From: an uncultured Clostridia bacterium
GTDB lineage: Bacteria; Bacillota; Clostridia; Oscillospirales; Acutalibacteraceae
DNA: 64,000 nt
Assembly: GCA_937876375.1 (NCBI GenBank)
Contig: CALEHY010000014.1
Span: 1 to 64,000 of the forward strand
Reading direction: 5' to 3'
Shown here: in pieces, positions 33,310 through 41,439 of the stretch
How the letters are laid out: every line of letters begins with the position of its first letter
How positions within the stretch are numbered: position 1 is the first letter of the stretch
The notes under the pieces: model-generated
Databases searched by the model: none
Seen by the model: only the letters and a program-made list of their open reading frames with translations
Told to the model about the DNA's origin: nothing
Position numbers and translations under genes: made by a program

Positions 33310-33927
33310 TTATCTTCTATGAATCTTGCCTTCGTGGAATCCCTCTTGCTTTGCAGCAACTCCGATGGATCTGAGGAATATTATCAAATCGAGCTTGATG
33401 CTCCAGTTGTCACAATATTCCTTGTCAAGCTTCATTTTTTTCATTAGTGATATATCATCTCGTCCATTGATTTGTGCCCAACCGGTAAGACCAGGACGAT
33501 AGCGATAAACTCCGTATTCGAGCCTTAATCTGTGTGCTCTAATCTCGCTAGAGATAAGAGGTCTAGGACCAACAAAGCTCATATCACCCTTTAGAATATT
33601 CCATAGCTGTGGTAGTTCATCTATACTTGTCTTGCGCAAAAATCTTCCGATCTTGGTGATATATTGCTCTGGATTTTCTAGCTCACCAGTAGCACAGTTA
33701 GGTGCAGATGATTTCATAGTCTGGAACTTGTAAATCTTAAAAGGCTTGCCCCTTCTGCCCCTACGCTCGTGACTGAAGAAAACCTTGCAGTCTGGTGTGA
33801 AGAACAGAATCACGCATATCACCAAAAATAGTGGTGATAGTATTATCAATGCAAAGAAAGACACGATTATGTCAAAAAGTCTTTTCCATTTTGTTGGGCC
33901 AAAATATTTTTTCAAAAAACTCTTCAT
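33310..33927 (-). CDS. Undecaprenyl-phosphate sugar phosphotransferase
   Basis: 205 residues of the polyprenyl-phosphate sugar-1-phosphate transferase family. One N-terminal hydrophobic segment (IIVSFFALIILSPLFLVICVI) and the catalytic core: FKIYKFQTM, GRFLRKTSIDELPQLWNILKGDMSFVGPRP, GLTGWAQINGR. It starts exopolysaccharide or glycan repeat units on the membrane. Start MKSFLKK is set by a GAGGAG site; an ATG 17 codons upstream is less likely. It shares a transcript with lacZ and no glycosyltransferase is nearby. Confidence 0.88.
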   Translation of the reverse strand: MKSFLKKYFGPTKWKRLFDIIVSFFALIILSPLFLVICVILFFTPDCKVFFSHERRGRRGKPFKIYKFQTMKSSAPNCATGELENPEQYITKIGRFLRKTSIDELPQLWNILKGDMSFVGPRPLISSEIRAHRLRLEYGVYRYRPGLTGWAQINGRDDISLMKKMKLDKEYCDNWSIKLDLIIFLRSIGVAAKQEGFHEGKIHRR

Positions 33928-34001
33928 ATTTCTCCTCATAGCATTACGCTTATTTCCCCAATACACATAATAACCCATTTTTCTAGGTTAATATCCAAGT
34001 G

Positions 34002-34030
34002 ATTATAGCATATAAGATATAAAAAAGCAA
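34002..34030 (-). promoter_or_regulatory. Promoter of the sugar transferase-lacZ unit
   Basis: On the minus strand TTGCTT (34025-34030), 17-base spacer, TATAAT (34002-34007). The leader before the ATG is about 70 bases. Confidence 0.6.
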
Positions 34031-34076
34031 TTTTATTTTACAAAATTTTATTTTTTTAAAATTAACGCTCTTTTTG

Positions 34077-34105
34077 TTGAAAAAAATGCATCTAACATAT
34101 ATAAT
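34077..34105 (+). promoter_or_regulatory. Promoter of the 34143 lipoprotein gene
   Basis: TTGAAA (34077-34082), 17-base spacer, TATAAT (34100-34105), 37 bases before the ATG. Confidence 0.75.
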
Positions 34106-34142
34106 AAACAGAGCATATCACATATTATGATGAGGTGATTAT

Positions 34143-34739
34143 ATGAAAAATATACTAAAAAAGGTGGTTTGTGTCCTGCTGTGTGGAGTGTTCATTTTTG
34201 CATTCAACGGCTGTTCATCAAACAACGAATTAACCGAAGAAAATGTCACAAATACGGTCGAAATAGTAGAGACAGCACTAAAGAATTTTGACAAGAAAAC
34301 ACTGAACAAATATGTCGACAGCAAGACCCTTGCAACTATACTAAAATTTGCTGACGGACACGACCAATTTGCCGAGCTGGGCAAGGCTATTTTCAAGGAT
34401 TTGGAGATAGAAATAACCGATATAAATCTTGACCAAAAGACTGTCACAGTCGACGTTCAAAACAAGAAATTAAACTATGTAGCGTCTGATTTTACAAACG
34501 AGCTTTTGTCTGATTTTTCAGCCCTTCAGCTACTAACAAAGCTAAAGGATGACAGCTTTTTAGACACCTCGCTATCAGCACTACAAAACAATATATCTCA
34601 GGTAGTGGATAACGCTAGTGCAACCGTCACTCTCACCATCAAGCAGGAGAAGAAAAATCTAGTCCTATCCTTTGACGAAAATGCAGAGGACGCTGTTTCT
34701 GGTGGTGCATTAACTGCAATCAATTCTATTATAGGATGA
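34143..34739 (+). CDS. Putative lipoprotein of unknown function
   Basis: 198 residues with a lipoprotein signal peptide ending FNGC (Cys24). The mature part is Asp/Lys/Thr-rich with alternating helix and strand (VETALKNFDKKTLNKYVDSKTLA...VSGGALTAINSIIG), resembling DUF4878/DUF5105-type clostridial lipoproteins, but I cannot name it firmly. GAGGTG precedes the ATG. It has its own promoter and lies upstream of secA. Confidence 0.75.
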   Translation: MKNILKKVVCVLLCGVFIFAFNGCSSNNELTEENVTNTVEIVETALKNFDKKTLNKYVDSKTLATILKFADGHDQFAELGKAIFKDLEIEITDINLDQKTVTVDVQNKKLNYVASDFTNELLSDFSALQLLTKLKDDSFLDTSLSALQNNISQVVDNASATVTLTIKQEKKNLVLSFDENAEDAVSGGALTAINSIIG

Positions 34740-34766
34740 TATATTTAAAATATATATCTTTTATAA

Positions 34767-34795
34767 TTGACAATCATATTCTTTTATGTTAAACT
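34767..34795 (+). promoter_or_regulatory. Promoter of secA
   Basis: TTGACA (34767-34772), 17-base spacer, TAAACT (34790-34795), 42 bases before the ATG. Confidence 0.75.
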
Positions 34796-34837
34796 AACCT
34801 AGTATATGACTACAAAATTTCCTACGAGGTGAAATAA

Positions 34838-37594
34838 ATGGCAAACAAATTTGTAACAGCTGTTTTTGGCGACTACTCAAAAAAAGAGGTAAAGAAGCTT
34901 CGCAAAACAGTTGCAAAGATTAATGATCTTGAAAAAACATATCAAGATATGACAGACAAGGAGCTTGCAAAGCAAACTCAAATTTTCAAGGAGAGACTTG
35001 CTAACGGCGAGACCTTGGACGACATTCTTCCAGAGGCATTTGCTGTATGTCGTGAGGGTGCTGTTCGTGTACTCGGCATGAGACACTTTGACGTTCAGCT
35101 TATCGGTGGTATCGTTCTTCATCAGGGCAGAATTGCCGAGATGAGAACTGGTGAAGGTAAGACACTCGTTGCTACCCTTCCAGCATACCTAAACGCTCTT
35201 GCTGGTAACGGTGTACATATCGTTACAGTAAACGACTACCTAGCAAAGCGTGACTCTGAGTGGATGGGCAAGCTTTATCGTTTCCTTGGTCTATCTGTTG
35301 GTCTTATCATTCATGAGAAGAGCAATGCAGAGCGCCAAGAGGCATACAACTGTGATATCACATACGGTACCAACAACGAGATGGGATTCGATTACCTTCG
35401 TGATAACATGGTACAGTACAAGGAGCAGAAGGTACAGAGAGGTCACTCATTCGCTATCGTCGATGAGGTTGACTCAATCCTTATCGATGAGGCTCGTACT
35501 CCTCTTATCATCAGTGGTAAGGGTGACCAGTCTACAGACCTATATCGTCGTGCTAACGAGTTTGTTAAGACTCTAAAGATGGTTAAGGTTGCAAAGACTG
35601 ATGACAAGCAAGACACAGAGGAAAACTATGAGGGCGATTACCTCGTAGATGAGAAGGCTAAGACAGCCACACTACTAAAGAGTGGTGTTGAGAAGGCTGA
35701 GCAGTACTTCGGTGTAGAGAATCTACAGGATATCGAGAACACAACACTACGTCATCACATTGACCAGGCTATCAAGGCTCACGGTGTTATGACTAGAGAT
35801 ATTGACTATGTTGTTAAGCAGGGTCAGGTTAAGATCGTTGACGAGTTCACTGGTCGTATTATGGAGGGTCGTCGTTACAACGAGGGTCTTCACCAGGCAC
35901 TTGAGGCAAAGGAAAATGTTAAGGTTGAGCACGAGAGCAAGACACTTGCTACTATCACCTTCCAGAACTACTTCCGTCTATACAAGAAGCTATCTGGTAT
36001 GACTGGTACAGCTGCTACAGAGGCTAACGAGTTCGACGAAATCTACAAGCTAGACGTTGTAGAAATCCCTACTAACAAGCCACTTATCCGTGAGGACAAG
36101 CCTGACGTTATCTTCCAGACAGAGAAGGGTAAGTATGCTAACGTTATCAAGCAGATTAAGGAATGTCACGAAAAGGGACAGCCTGTTCTTGTTGGTACAA
36201 TCAGCATCGAAAAGTCAGAGCATCTATCACAGCTCCTAAAGAAAGAACATATCGAGCACAACGTACTCAACGCAAAGAATCACGAGAAGGAAGCAGAGAT
36301 TATCGCACAGGCTGGTAAGTTTGGTGCTGTTACAATCGCTACAAACATGGCTGGTCGTGGTACTGATATTATGCTCGGTGGTAATGCCGAGTTCCTTGCA
36401 AAGGCACAGATGAAGAAGATGAAGTTCACAAACGAGCTCATCGCAGAGGCTACTGGCTTTGCAGAGACAGATGATGAAGAAATCCTTGAGGCTCGTAAGA
36501 CATTCCTAGAGCTAGAGGCTAAGTTTAAGGAAGAAATTCAAGAAGAGGCTGACAAGGTTCGTGAGGCTGGCGGTCTATTCATTCTTGGTACAGAGCGTCA
36601 CGATGCTCGTCGTATCGACAACCAGCTACGTGGACGTTCTGGTCGTCAGGGCGATCCTGGTGCTAGCCAGTTCTTCCTATCATGTGAAGATGACCTAATG
36701 CGTCTATTCGGTGGCGACAGAATGCAGAAGATGATGGGCAGACTCACTGATGATGAGGAAATGCCTATCCCATCAAAGCTAATCAGCAAGACTATCGAGT
36801 CATCACAGCAAAAGGTAGAGGGCAAGAACTTTGGTATTCGTAAGAACACCATCAAGTACGATGATGTTATGAACCGTCAGAGAGAGCTCATCTACAAGCA
36901 GAGAGACGAGGTTCTTGATGGTATCGACGTAACAGAGGCTATCCTCAAGATGGTTGACACAAACATTGACGAGACAGTTAAGTCATACTTCCTTGGCGAC
37001 AAGAAGGATTGGAACATTGAGGGTCTAAAGGAGAAGTTCAAGACATGGCTCATCGTTAACGATGATGACCTAACTGATACAGAGGATATCACTATCAGCG
37101 ACACAATCGAGCTACTACAGGCTAGAGCTCATGCTCGTCTTGATGAGAAGAAGGCTGTTCTTGGCGACGATATGTTCCAAGACTTTGAGAGAATGGTTCT
37201 TCTACGTAATGTTGATACATACTGGATGGATCACATTGACGCTATGGATGACCTAAAGAGAGGTATTCACCTACAGTCATATGCACAGCACGATCCAGTT
37301 GTTGCATTCCGTAACGAAAGCTTCGATATGTTCGAGGAGATGAACGCTGCTATTCGTGAGGATACAGCAAAGATGATGCTAACACTTATGCCTAGACACA
37401 GAGCTGACGTTCAGAGAAAGGCTGTTGCAAAGGTAACTGGCACTTCATCAAGTGGTGACGAGGCTGCAAAGCAGGTTACTATCCGTAAGGAGAAGAAGAT
37501 CGGTCCTAACGATCCATGTCCATGTGGTAGTGGCAAGAAGTACAAGAAGTGCTGCGGCGCTCCTGGTAAGGCTACTGAAGAAAACAAAGACTAA
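34838..37594 (+). CDS. secA: Preprotein translocase ATPase SecA
   Basis: 918 residues. ATPase motifs include MRTGEGKT, VDEVDSILIDEARTPLIISG, GTDIMLGG and RQGDPGASQFFLS. The C-terminal SEC-C zinc tail CPCGSGKKYKKCCG is complete. It drives secreted proteins through SecYEG. A GAGGTGA ribosome site precedes the ATG; a strong UUCG terminator follows. Confidence 0.98.
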   Translation: MANKFVTAVFGDYSKKEVKKLRKTVAKINDLEKTYQDMTDKELAKQTQIFKERLANGETLDDILPEAFAVCREGAVRVLGMRHFDVQLIGGIVLHQGRIAEMRTGEGKTLVATLPAYLNALAGNGVHIVTVNDYLAKRDSEWMGKLYRFLGLSVGLIIHEKSNAERQEAYNCDITYGTNNEMGFDYLRDNMVQYKEQKVQRGHSFAIVDEVDSILIDEARTPLIISGKGDQSTDLYRRANEFVKTLKMVKVAKTDDKQDTEENYEGDYLVDEKAKTATLLKSGVEKAEQYFGVENLQDIENTTLRHHIDQAIKAHGVMTRDIDYVVKQGQVKIVDEFTGRIMEGRRYNEGLHQALEAKENVKVEHESKTLATITFQNYFRLYKKLSGMTGTAATEANEFDEIYKLDVVEIPTNKPLIREDKPDVIFQTEKGKYANVIKQIKECHEKGQPVLVGTISIEKSEHLSQLLKKEHIEHNVLNAKNHEKEAEIIAQAGKFGAVTIATNMAGRGTDIMLGGNAEFLAKAQMKKMKFTNELIAEATGFAETDDEEILEARKTFLELEAKFKEEIQEEADKVREAGGLFILGTERHDARRIDNQLRGRSGRQGDPGASQFFLSCEDDLMRLFGGDRMQKMMGRLTDDEEMPIPSKLISKTIESSQQKVEGKNFGIRKNTIKYDDVMNRQRELIYKQRDEVLDGIDVTEAILKMVDTNIDETVKSYFLGDKKDWNIEGLKEKFKTWLIVNDDDLTDTEDITISDTIELLQARAHARLDEKKAVLGDDMFQDFERMVLLRNVDTYWMDHIDAMDDLKRGIHLQSYAQHDPVVAFRNESFDMFEEMNAAIREDTAKMMLTLMPRHRADVQRKAVAKVTGTSSSGDEAAKQVTIRKEKKIGPNDPCPCGSGKKYKKCCGAPGKATEENKD

Positions 37595-37599
37595 TTGAC

Positions 37600-37625
37600 A
37601 AAGGACTGCTTCGGCAGTCCTTTTT
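37600..37625 (+). terminator. secA terminator with UUCG tetraloop
   Basis: AAAGGACTGC-TTCG-GCAGTCCTTT followed by T. The extra-stable cUUCGg loop and T run make a strong terminator. Confidence 0.92.
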
Positions 37626-37662
37626 GGTAGATATATAATATGTATATTATAAGGAGATAACA

Positions 37663-38331
37663 ATGAACGATTACAAAATTATCGAAATCAAGCGTTCTGT
37701 CTTTGACAACAACGACAAAGAGGCTGACAAGGTTCGTGAGGAGCTAAAGGAGAAGAAGACATTTTTGCTAAACCTTATGTCATCACCTGGCTCTGGAAAG
37801 ACCACAACCCTTAAGGCTACTATTGCAGCACTCAAGGACGAGTTCAAGATGGGTGTTATGGAAGCTGATATCGATAGCGACGTTGACGCAAAGACAATCG
37901 CAGAGGCTGGCGTTAAATCTATCCAGCTACACACTGGCGGTATGTGCCACCTTGACGCTGGTATGACCAAGCAAGGACTTGACAGCTTCGATGCTGACGA
38001 GTTTGATTTCGTTGTACTAGAGAATGTTGGCAACCTTGTGTGCCCTGCCGAATTTGACACTGGCGCTAGCAAAAACGCTATGATACTATCTGTTCCAGAG
38101 GGTGACGACAAGCCACTAAAGTACCCACTTATGTTCACCATCAGCGACTGTGTGCTAATCAACAAGATTGACACAAAGTCAGTGTTCGACTTTGACGACG
38201 ACGCTGTTGTTGAGCGTATCAAGAAGCTAAATCCAAATGCAGAGATTTTCTTCATCAGCGCTAGGACTGGTGAGGGTGTTGACCAGTGGGTTAACTGGCT
38301 AAGACAGCAAATCAACGACTGGAACGCATAA
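37663..38331 (+). CDS. hypB: HypB nickel-insertion GTPase
   Basis: 222 residues. G-domain motifs: SSPGSGKTTTL (P-loop), EADIDSDVDAK, LHTGGMCHLD (metal-binding Cys/His at the dimer interface), ENVGNLVCP and INKID. There is no N-terminal His-rich nickel store. HypB with HypA delivers Ni to [NiFe]-hydrogenase or other Ni enzymes. hypA follows with a one-base stop/start overlap. No other hyp, urease or hydrogenase gene is in the window. Confidence 0.93.
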   Translation: MNDYKIIEIKRSVFDNNDKEADKVREELKEKKTFLLNLMSSPGSGKTTTLKATIAALKDEFKMGVMEADIDSDVDAKTIAEAGVKSIQLHTGGMCHLDAGMTKQGLDSFDADEFDFVVLENVGNLVCPAEFDTGASKNAMILSVPEGDDKPLKYPLMFTISDCVLINKIDTKSVFDFDDDAVVERIKKLNPNAEIFFISARTGEGVDQWVNWLRQQINDWNA

Positions 38332-38672
38332 TGCACGAGCTAGGTATTGTACTGCAAATCGTCAAAACGGTTGATGAGGTCAAGCACGAGCAGAATATCA
38401 CCGATATCGACTCCATCGTGCTAGAAATTGGTGAGATGAGCGAAATCGTGCCAAAGTTTATTGAGGAAGCTTGGAAAAATGTTGCCCCATCGACCGAATA
38501 TCCAAATGCTGATATGCAGGTTGAGGTCATCCCAGCGATAGCAAGATGCACTAGCTGTGGATATGAGGACAAGGTGCGAAATCTAGGCATCAACTGTCCA
38601 AAATGCAAGGGCACTGATTTCAAAATCATCTCTGGCAGAGAATTTATGATAAAGCACATAGTTGCAAAATAG
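38331..38672 (+). CDS. hypA: HypA nickel metallochaperone
   Basis: 113 residues. The N-terminal MHELG holds the Ni-binding His2. The zinc knuckle is CTSCG...CPKCKG. Its start overlaps the hypB stop as TAATG, so the two are co-translated. Confidence 0.93.
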   Translation: MHELGIVLQIVKTVDEVKHEQNITDIDSIVLEIGEMSEIVPKFIEEAWKNVAPSTEYPNADMQVEVIPAIARCTSCGYEDKVRNLGINCPKCKGTDFKIISGREFMIKHIVAK

Positions 38673-38680
38673 AAAACAAT

Positions 38681-38723
38681 AAAATCCGATACTCTTTTTC
38701 ACAAAGGGGTATCGGATTTTACA
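38681..38723 (+). terminator. hypBA terminator
   Basis: AAAATCCGATAC pairs with GTATCGGATTTT across a 16-base loop, giving a 12-bp stem with AT ends on both sides. Confidence 0.8.
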
Positions 38724-38773
38724 ATTCACACACCTTAACAAATATTTTTAGTATTGTGGCAAGGTTGAAATAA

Positions 38774-38817
38774 ATTGAAAATTGAAAATTGAGAATTAAT
38801 GGTCCTGCGGACAGCAA
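38774..38817 (+). repeat. Second copy of the AATTAATGGT intergenic repeat
   Basis: Tandem TTGAAAA units are followed by GAGAATTAATGGTCC, TGC, GGACAGCAA, matching the window's first 31 bases with a compensatory base-pair change in the small hairpin. Confidence 0.6.
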
Positions 38818-38840
38818 ATAAAATTGTTGTCACACATATT

Positions 38841-39023
38841 TTATAAATCATCTGCGTCCTGGATAGGTTGTTCTACAGCATTGTCGTAAAACACCTCGTT
38901 TGGCACACCAGTGTACATACCCTGTGGGTCGTAGGTGGAGTCCTTGGACGAGATGAAACGACGCAAATCAATTATTTCTTGTGTTTTTTCTAAATCTGTA
39001 TTTTTCTTCCTATTCTTTTTCAA
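38841..39023 (-). CDS. Small conserved-looking acidic protein
   Basis: 60 residues from a TTG start: Lys/Arg-rich N-terminus, then EIIDLRRF, DPQGMYTGVP and an acidic end PIQDADDL. The end resembles short clostridial hypothetical proteins I recall with DPxGxYTGVP and QDADDL, from memory only. The ribosome site AGGGGTGAT is inside the 3' arm of the previous gene's terminator. A longer TTG start ten codons upstream would lie within that terminator. Confidence 0.6.
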   Translation of the reverse strand: MKKNRKKNTDLEKTQEIIDLRRFISSKDSTYDPQGMYTGVPNEVFYDNAVEQPIQDADDL

Positions 39024-39029
39024 AAATAT

Positions 39030-39058
39030 CACCCCTGCAATTATATTTTGCAAGGGTG
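39030..39058 (-). terminator. Terminator overlapping the ribosome site of the 60-residue ORF
   Basis: On the minus strand CACCCTTGCAA pairs with TTGCAGGGGTG (one G-U) around a 7-base loop and is followed by ATATTTTTG. The last TTG is the start of the downstream ORF and GGGGTG its ribosome site, as in the mfd/M23 case. Confidence 0.7.
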
Positions 39059-39073
39059 CTTCTTTTATTATTG

Positions 39074-39697
39074 TTAAATTTTTTCAACGTCGATAACAGA
39101 AATTTTGTCCAAAAATGATTTTGTGGTGATTACTTCGCCACACTCCAAAAAATCGTCCATATTCATATTAAGATTATTAACGAAAACTGGAACGCCAGAA
39201 TACTCGATATCAATATGAAGTCGCTTTGCATCATCCATAACCGTCTTAACGTCGTAGTCATAAATAGGATAATGCTTCTTTGCCTTGATCTCGTTGCCAT
39301 TAATATACTGTAGGATGACATTGCGATTGCTCTTTGACACAGAAACATATCGAGCATTAGCCTTGCTGAGAGCTTGTCCCATGTTTATACTAGCAACAGC
39401 CTTGCCGACACCACTGTGCAAAAAGAACTCCTTGATAAAGATGGACTCCAGTCTGCTGGTATCATCTGGCAAAATTATTGCAAGGACAAACTTGCTAACC
39501 TTTTTGCCATAGATAGATTTTACAAATTCCTTGAAATAATGCTGACATTCGCTAATCCTACTAGCGAACTGATGATAAAATGGGATAGTGCTGTCCTCTT
39601 CCACCCCAGGCATATTGAATGTAACGAACTCGTCGCTATCCTTATCCTTAACTAGAATGTGATTGTTAGTAATCACGATAGGCAAAGTTTTTGGCAT
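39074..39697 (-). CDS. Unknown protein, possible divergent actin-like (MreB-related) fold
   Basis: 207 residues. The segment FVLAIILPDDTSRLESIFIKEFFLHSGVGKAVASINMGQALSKANARYVSVSKSNRNVILQYI has the order of strands and helices of the ASKHA/MreB subdomain ('PDD...' then helix, then second phosphate loop), but the usual DxGxxT nucleotide residues are not evident. It may be a degenerate structural relative. GAGGTGA ribosome site precedes MPKTLPI. Divergent from the DUF3048 gene. Function not assigned. Confidence 0.6.
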   Translation of the reverse strand: MPKTLPIVITNNHILVKDKDSDEFVTFNMPGVEEDSTIPFYHQFASRISECQHYFKEFVKSIYGKKVSKFVLAIILPDDTSRLESIFIKEFFLHSGVGKAVASINMGQALSKANARYVSVSKSNRNVILQYINGNEIKAKKHYPIYDYDVKTVMDDAKRLHIDIEYSGVPVFVNNLNMNMDDFLECGEVITTKSFLDKISVIDVEKI

Positions 39698-39715
39698 ATA
39701 ATCACCTCTTTTATT

Positions 39716-39744
39716 ATTATACATTATAAACATAATATTTTCAA
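39716..39744 (-). promoter_or_regulatory. Promoter of the 39697 gene
   Basis: On the minus strand TTGAAA (39739-39744), 17-base spacer, TATAAT (39716-39721), 18 bases before the start codon. Confidence 0.7.
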
Positions 39745-39766
39745 TAGTATTACAATTTAGTAACCT

Positions 39767-39797
39767 TTGACAAAACGGCAACAATATATGGTATAAT
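39767..39797 (+). promoter_or_regulatory. Promoter of the DUF3048 gene at 39826
   Basis: TTGACA (39767-39772), 19-base spacer, TATAAT (39792-39797). Spacing is longer than ideal. It is divergent from the promoter at 39716-39744. Confidence 0.55.
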
Positions 39798-39825
39798 ATA
39801 TCTCAAATGAGAGGTGAAAACCACA

Positions 39826-41286
39826 ATGAGTCAAAGTGAACTAGACGAAATTTTGGAAGAAATAAGAACTAGAGGTAACAGCTCTAATCGCAAGAAGGCT
39901 ACTGATGACGAGGTCAAGGAGGCTATGGACAGCTTCTCCTCTGCAAAGAAAAATATTAATGAGCCAGAGCCACAGAGCAACGAAGACCCTCTAACATTTA
40001 TCGATATACCAGCACCAAAAAAGGAAGAGCCGGTCGAGGAGACCGAGCTACCTGCTGATACACAAGAGGAAAAAGAGGATGCCACAGACCTATTCGCACT
40101 ATCAGAGGACGAATACACAGAGGAGCCTACTAACTACGAGCCAAAGAAAAAGGATAAGAAAAAAATCATTATTCCTATCATCGCTGTAGTGCTAGTTATC
40201 GCAATCGTTGTTGGTATATGCTTTGCTATTGCTGGCAAGGACAAACCTGTAGAGGAGCCAACCACTACCACAAAGCCATCAACAACCCAGGCTGTACCAG
40301 TCGAAACTGGAGATATTAATCCACTGACTGGCGAAACTGGATTTACAGCCACTGGCAAGCGCCCAATCGCTGTATCTGTCGACAACGAATTCTCTTCAAC
40401 TGGCGTTAGACCACAATGGGGTATCGACGAGGCTGATATCGTGTTCGAGGCAGAGAGCGAGGCATCAACAAGACTATTGCTATTCTTCGCTGATTACAGC
40501 AAGGCACCAGCAAAAATCGGTCCAACAAGGTCTGCTAGACCAAGCTTTATTCGTTTCAGCCAGCTATTCGACAGCTTATTTATCCACGCTGGACTATCTC
40601 GTTCAAAGGGTAATTATGTCGGCGCCGACAGCGTTTTTGTCAACGAAAACATCGACCATATCAATCTGCTAGCATATTCCGAAAGCTCCGGATATTTCGG
40701 CAGGGACAAGAGTAGGTCAAGTGTTATCGAACACACTGGATATTTTAATGGCACTAATGCTAGCAAAATGCTAGAGGAGGCAAAGCTTCGTACAGACGTC
40801 AACGACAAGGACTTTGCTCCACTCAACTTTAACAAAGAGGCAAAGGATATCGGCACTCTAGATGGAGAATACGCATATTTCGACTGGTCAAATGGCTGTG
40901 GAGATGGCATCGAGGTGCTATATGTTGAAAAGGATGGCGTTTATCAGTCATCACATTTTGACTCTAGTAGCTCTGGCGAGATATCAAACTGCAAGTGGAC
41001 AAACTGTGTGTTCCTATTTGCTGACACAAGCTATATTGTCAAGCACGACTACAAGGGCAAGGGCAACACCGAGACCTACTGTGAGTACGATATAAACAAT
41101 GGTGGCACTGGCGTTGTGCTATCAAAGGGCAAGGCAGCCAATATCGAATGGGGCGTTACTGATGGCAAGCTGTGGATGAAGAACAAGGATACCAACGAGG
41201 ATATCGCTCTAAATCCTGGCAAAACATATATCGCTCTAGGCTCTGCAAATCACGAGGGCTCTATCACAACAGCATTAGAGGAATAA
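39826..41286 (+). CDS. DUF3048 (YerB-type) protein with cytoplasmic extension
   Basis: 486 residues. About 110 acidic cytoplasmic residues, a Lys patch, one membrane segment (IIIPIIAVVLVIAIVVGICFAIAG), a Thr/Pro linker, then DUF3048: NPLTGETGF, RPIAVSVDN, RPQWGIDEADIVFE, GPTRSARPSFI and the C-terminal WSxxxG-like end. The surface domain function is unknown. ATG 39826 has GAGGTG at 9 bases; GTG 39814 is inside that site. A lipoprotein paralogue lies at 60191. Confidence 0.85.
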   Translation: MSQSELDEILEEIRTRGNSSNRKKATDDEVKEAMDSFSSAKKNINEPEPQSNEDPLTFIDIPAPKKEEPVEETELPADTQEEKEDATDLFALSEDEYTEEPTNYEPKKKDKKKIIIPIIAVVLVIAIVVGICFAIAGKDKPVEEPTTTTKPSTTQAVPVETGDINPLTGETGFTATGKRPIAVSVDNEFSSTGVRPQWGIDEADIVFEAESEASTRLLLFFADYSKAPAKIGPTRSARPSFIRFSQLFDSLFIHAGLSRSKGNYVGADSVFVNENIDHINLLAYSESSGYFGRDKSRSSVIEHTGYFNGTNASKMLEEAKLRTDVNDKDFAPLNFNKEAKDIGTLDGEYAYFDWSNGCGDGIEVLYVEKDGVYQSSHFDSSSSGEISNCKWTNCVFLFADTSYIVKHDYKGKGNTETYCEYDINNGGTGVVLSKGKAANIEWGVTDGKLWMKNKDTNEDIALNPGKTYIALGSANHEGSITTALEE

Positions 41287-41300
41287 ATAAAAACAAAGTA

Positions 41301-41337
41301 AACGAGTTATGGATAAAACCATAACTCGTTTTTTTAT
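41301..41337 (+). terminator. Terminator of the DUF3048 gene
   Basis: AACGAGTTATGG and CCATAACTCGTT form a perfect 12-bp stem with a 6-base loop and a run of T. Confidence 0.92.
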
Positions 41338-41373
41338 ACAATATAATATACCAATCTTAATATAACCGAATAT

Positions 41374-41400
41374 CGTAGGGGCGATTATTAATCGCCCGCC
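41374..41400 (+). repeat. GTAGGGG palindromic repeat, isolated copy
   Basis: GTAGGGGCGAT, loop, ATCGCCCGCC. The variable stem CGAT/ATCG differs from the three copies at the window start but remains paired. Confidence 0.65.
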
Positions 41401-41439
41401 AGCGTCAATGCCAAAATTATCCGTTATAATACATTCTTT

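Noticed and set aside
34838..37594. SecM-like arrest peptide upstream of secA
   Set aside because: The upstream gene encodes a lipoprotein with its own promoter and no stalling-like end, and secA has a separate promoter.
40614..40910. Antisense ORF within the DUF3048 gene
   Set aside because: Codon bias of the sense gene opens this frame; no motifs or start signals support it.
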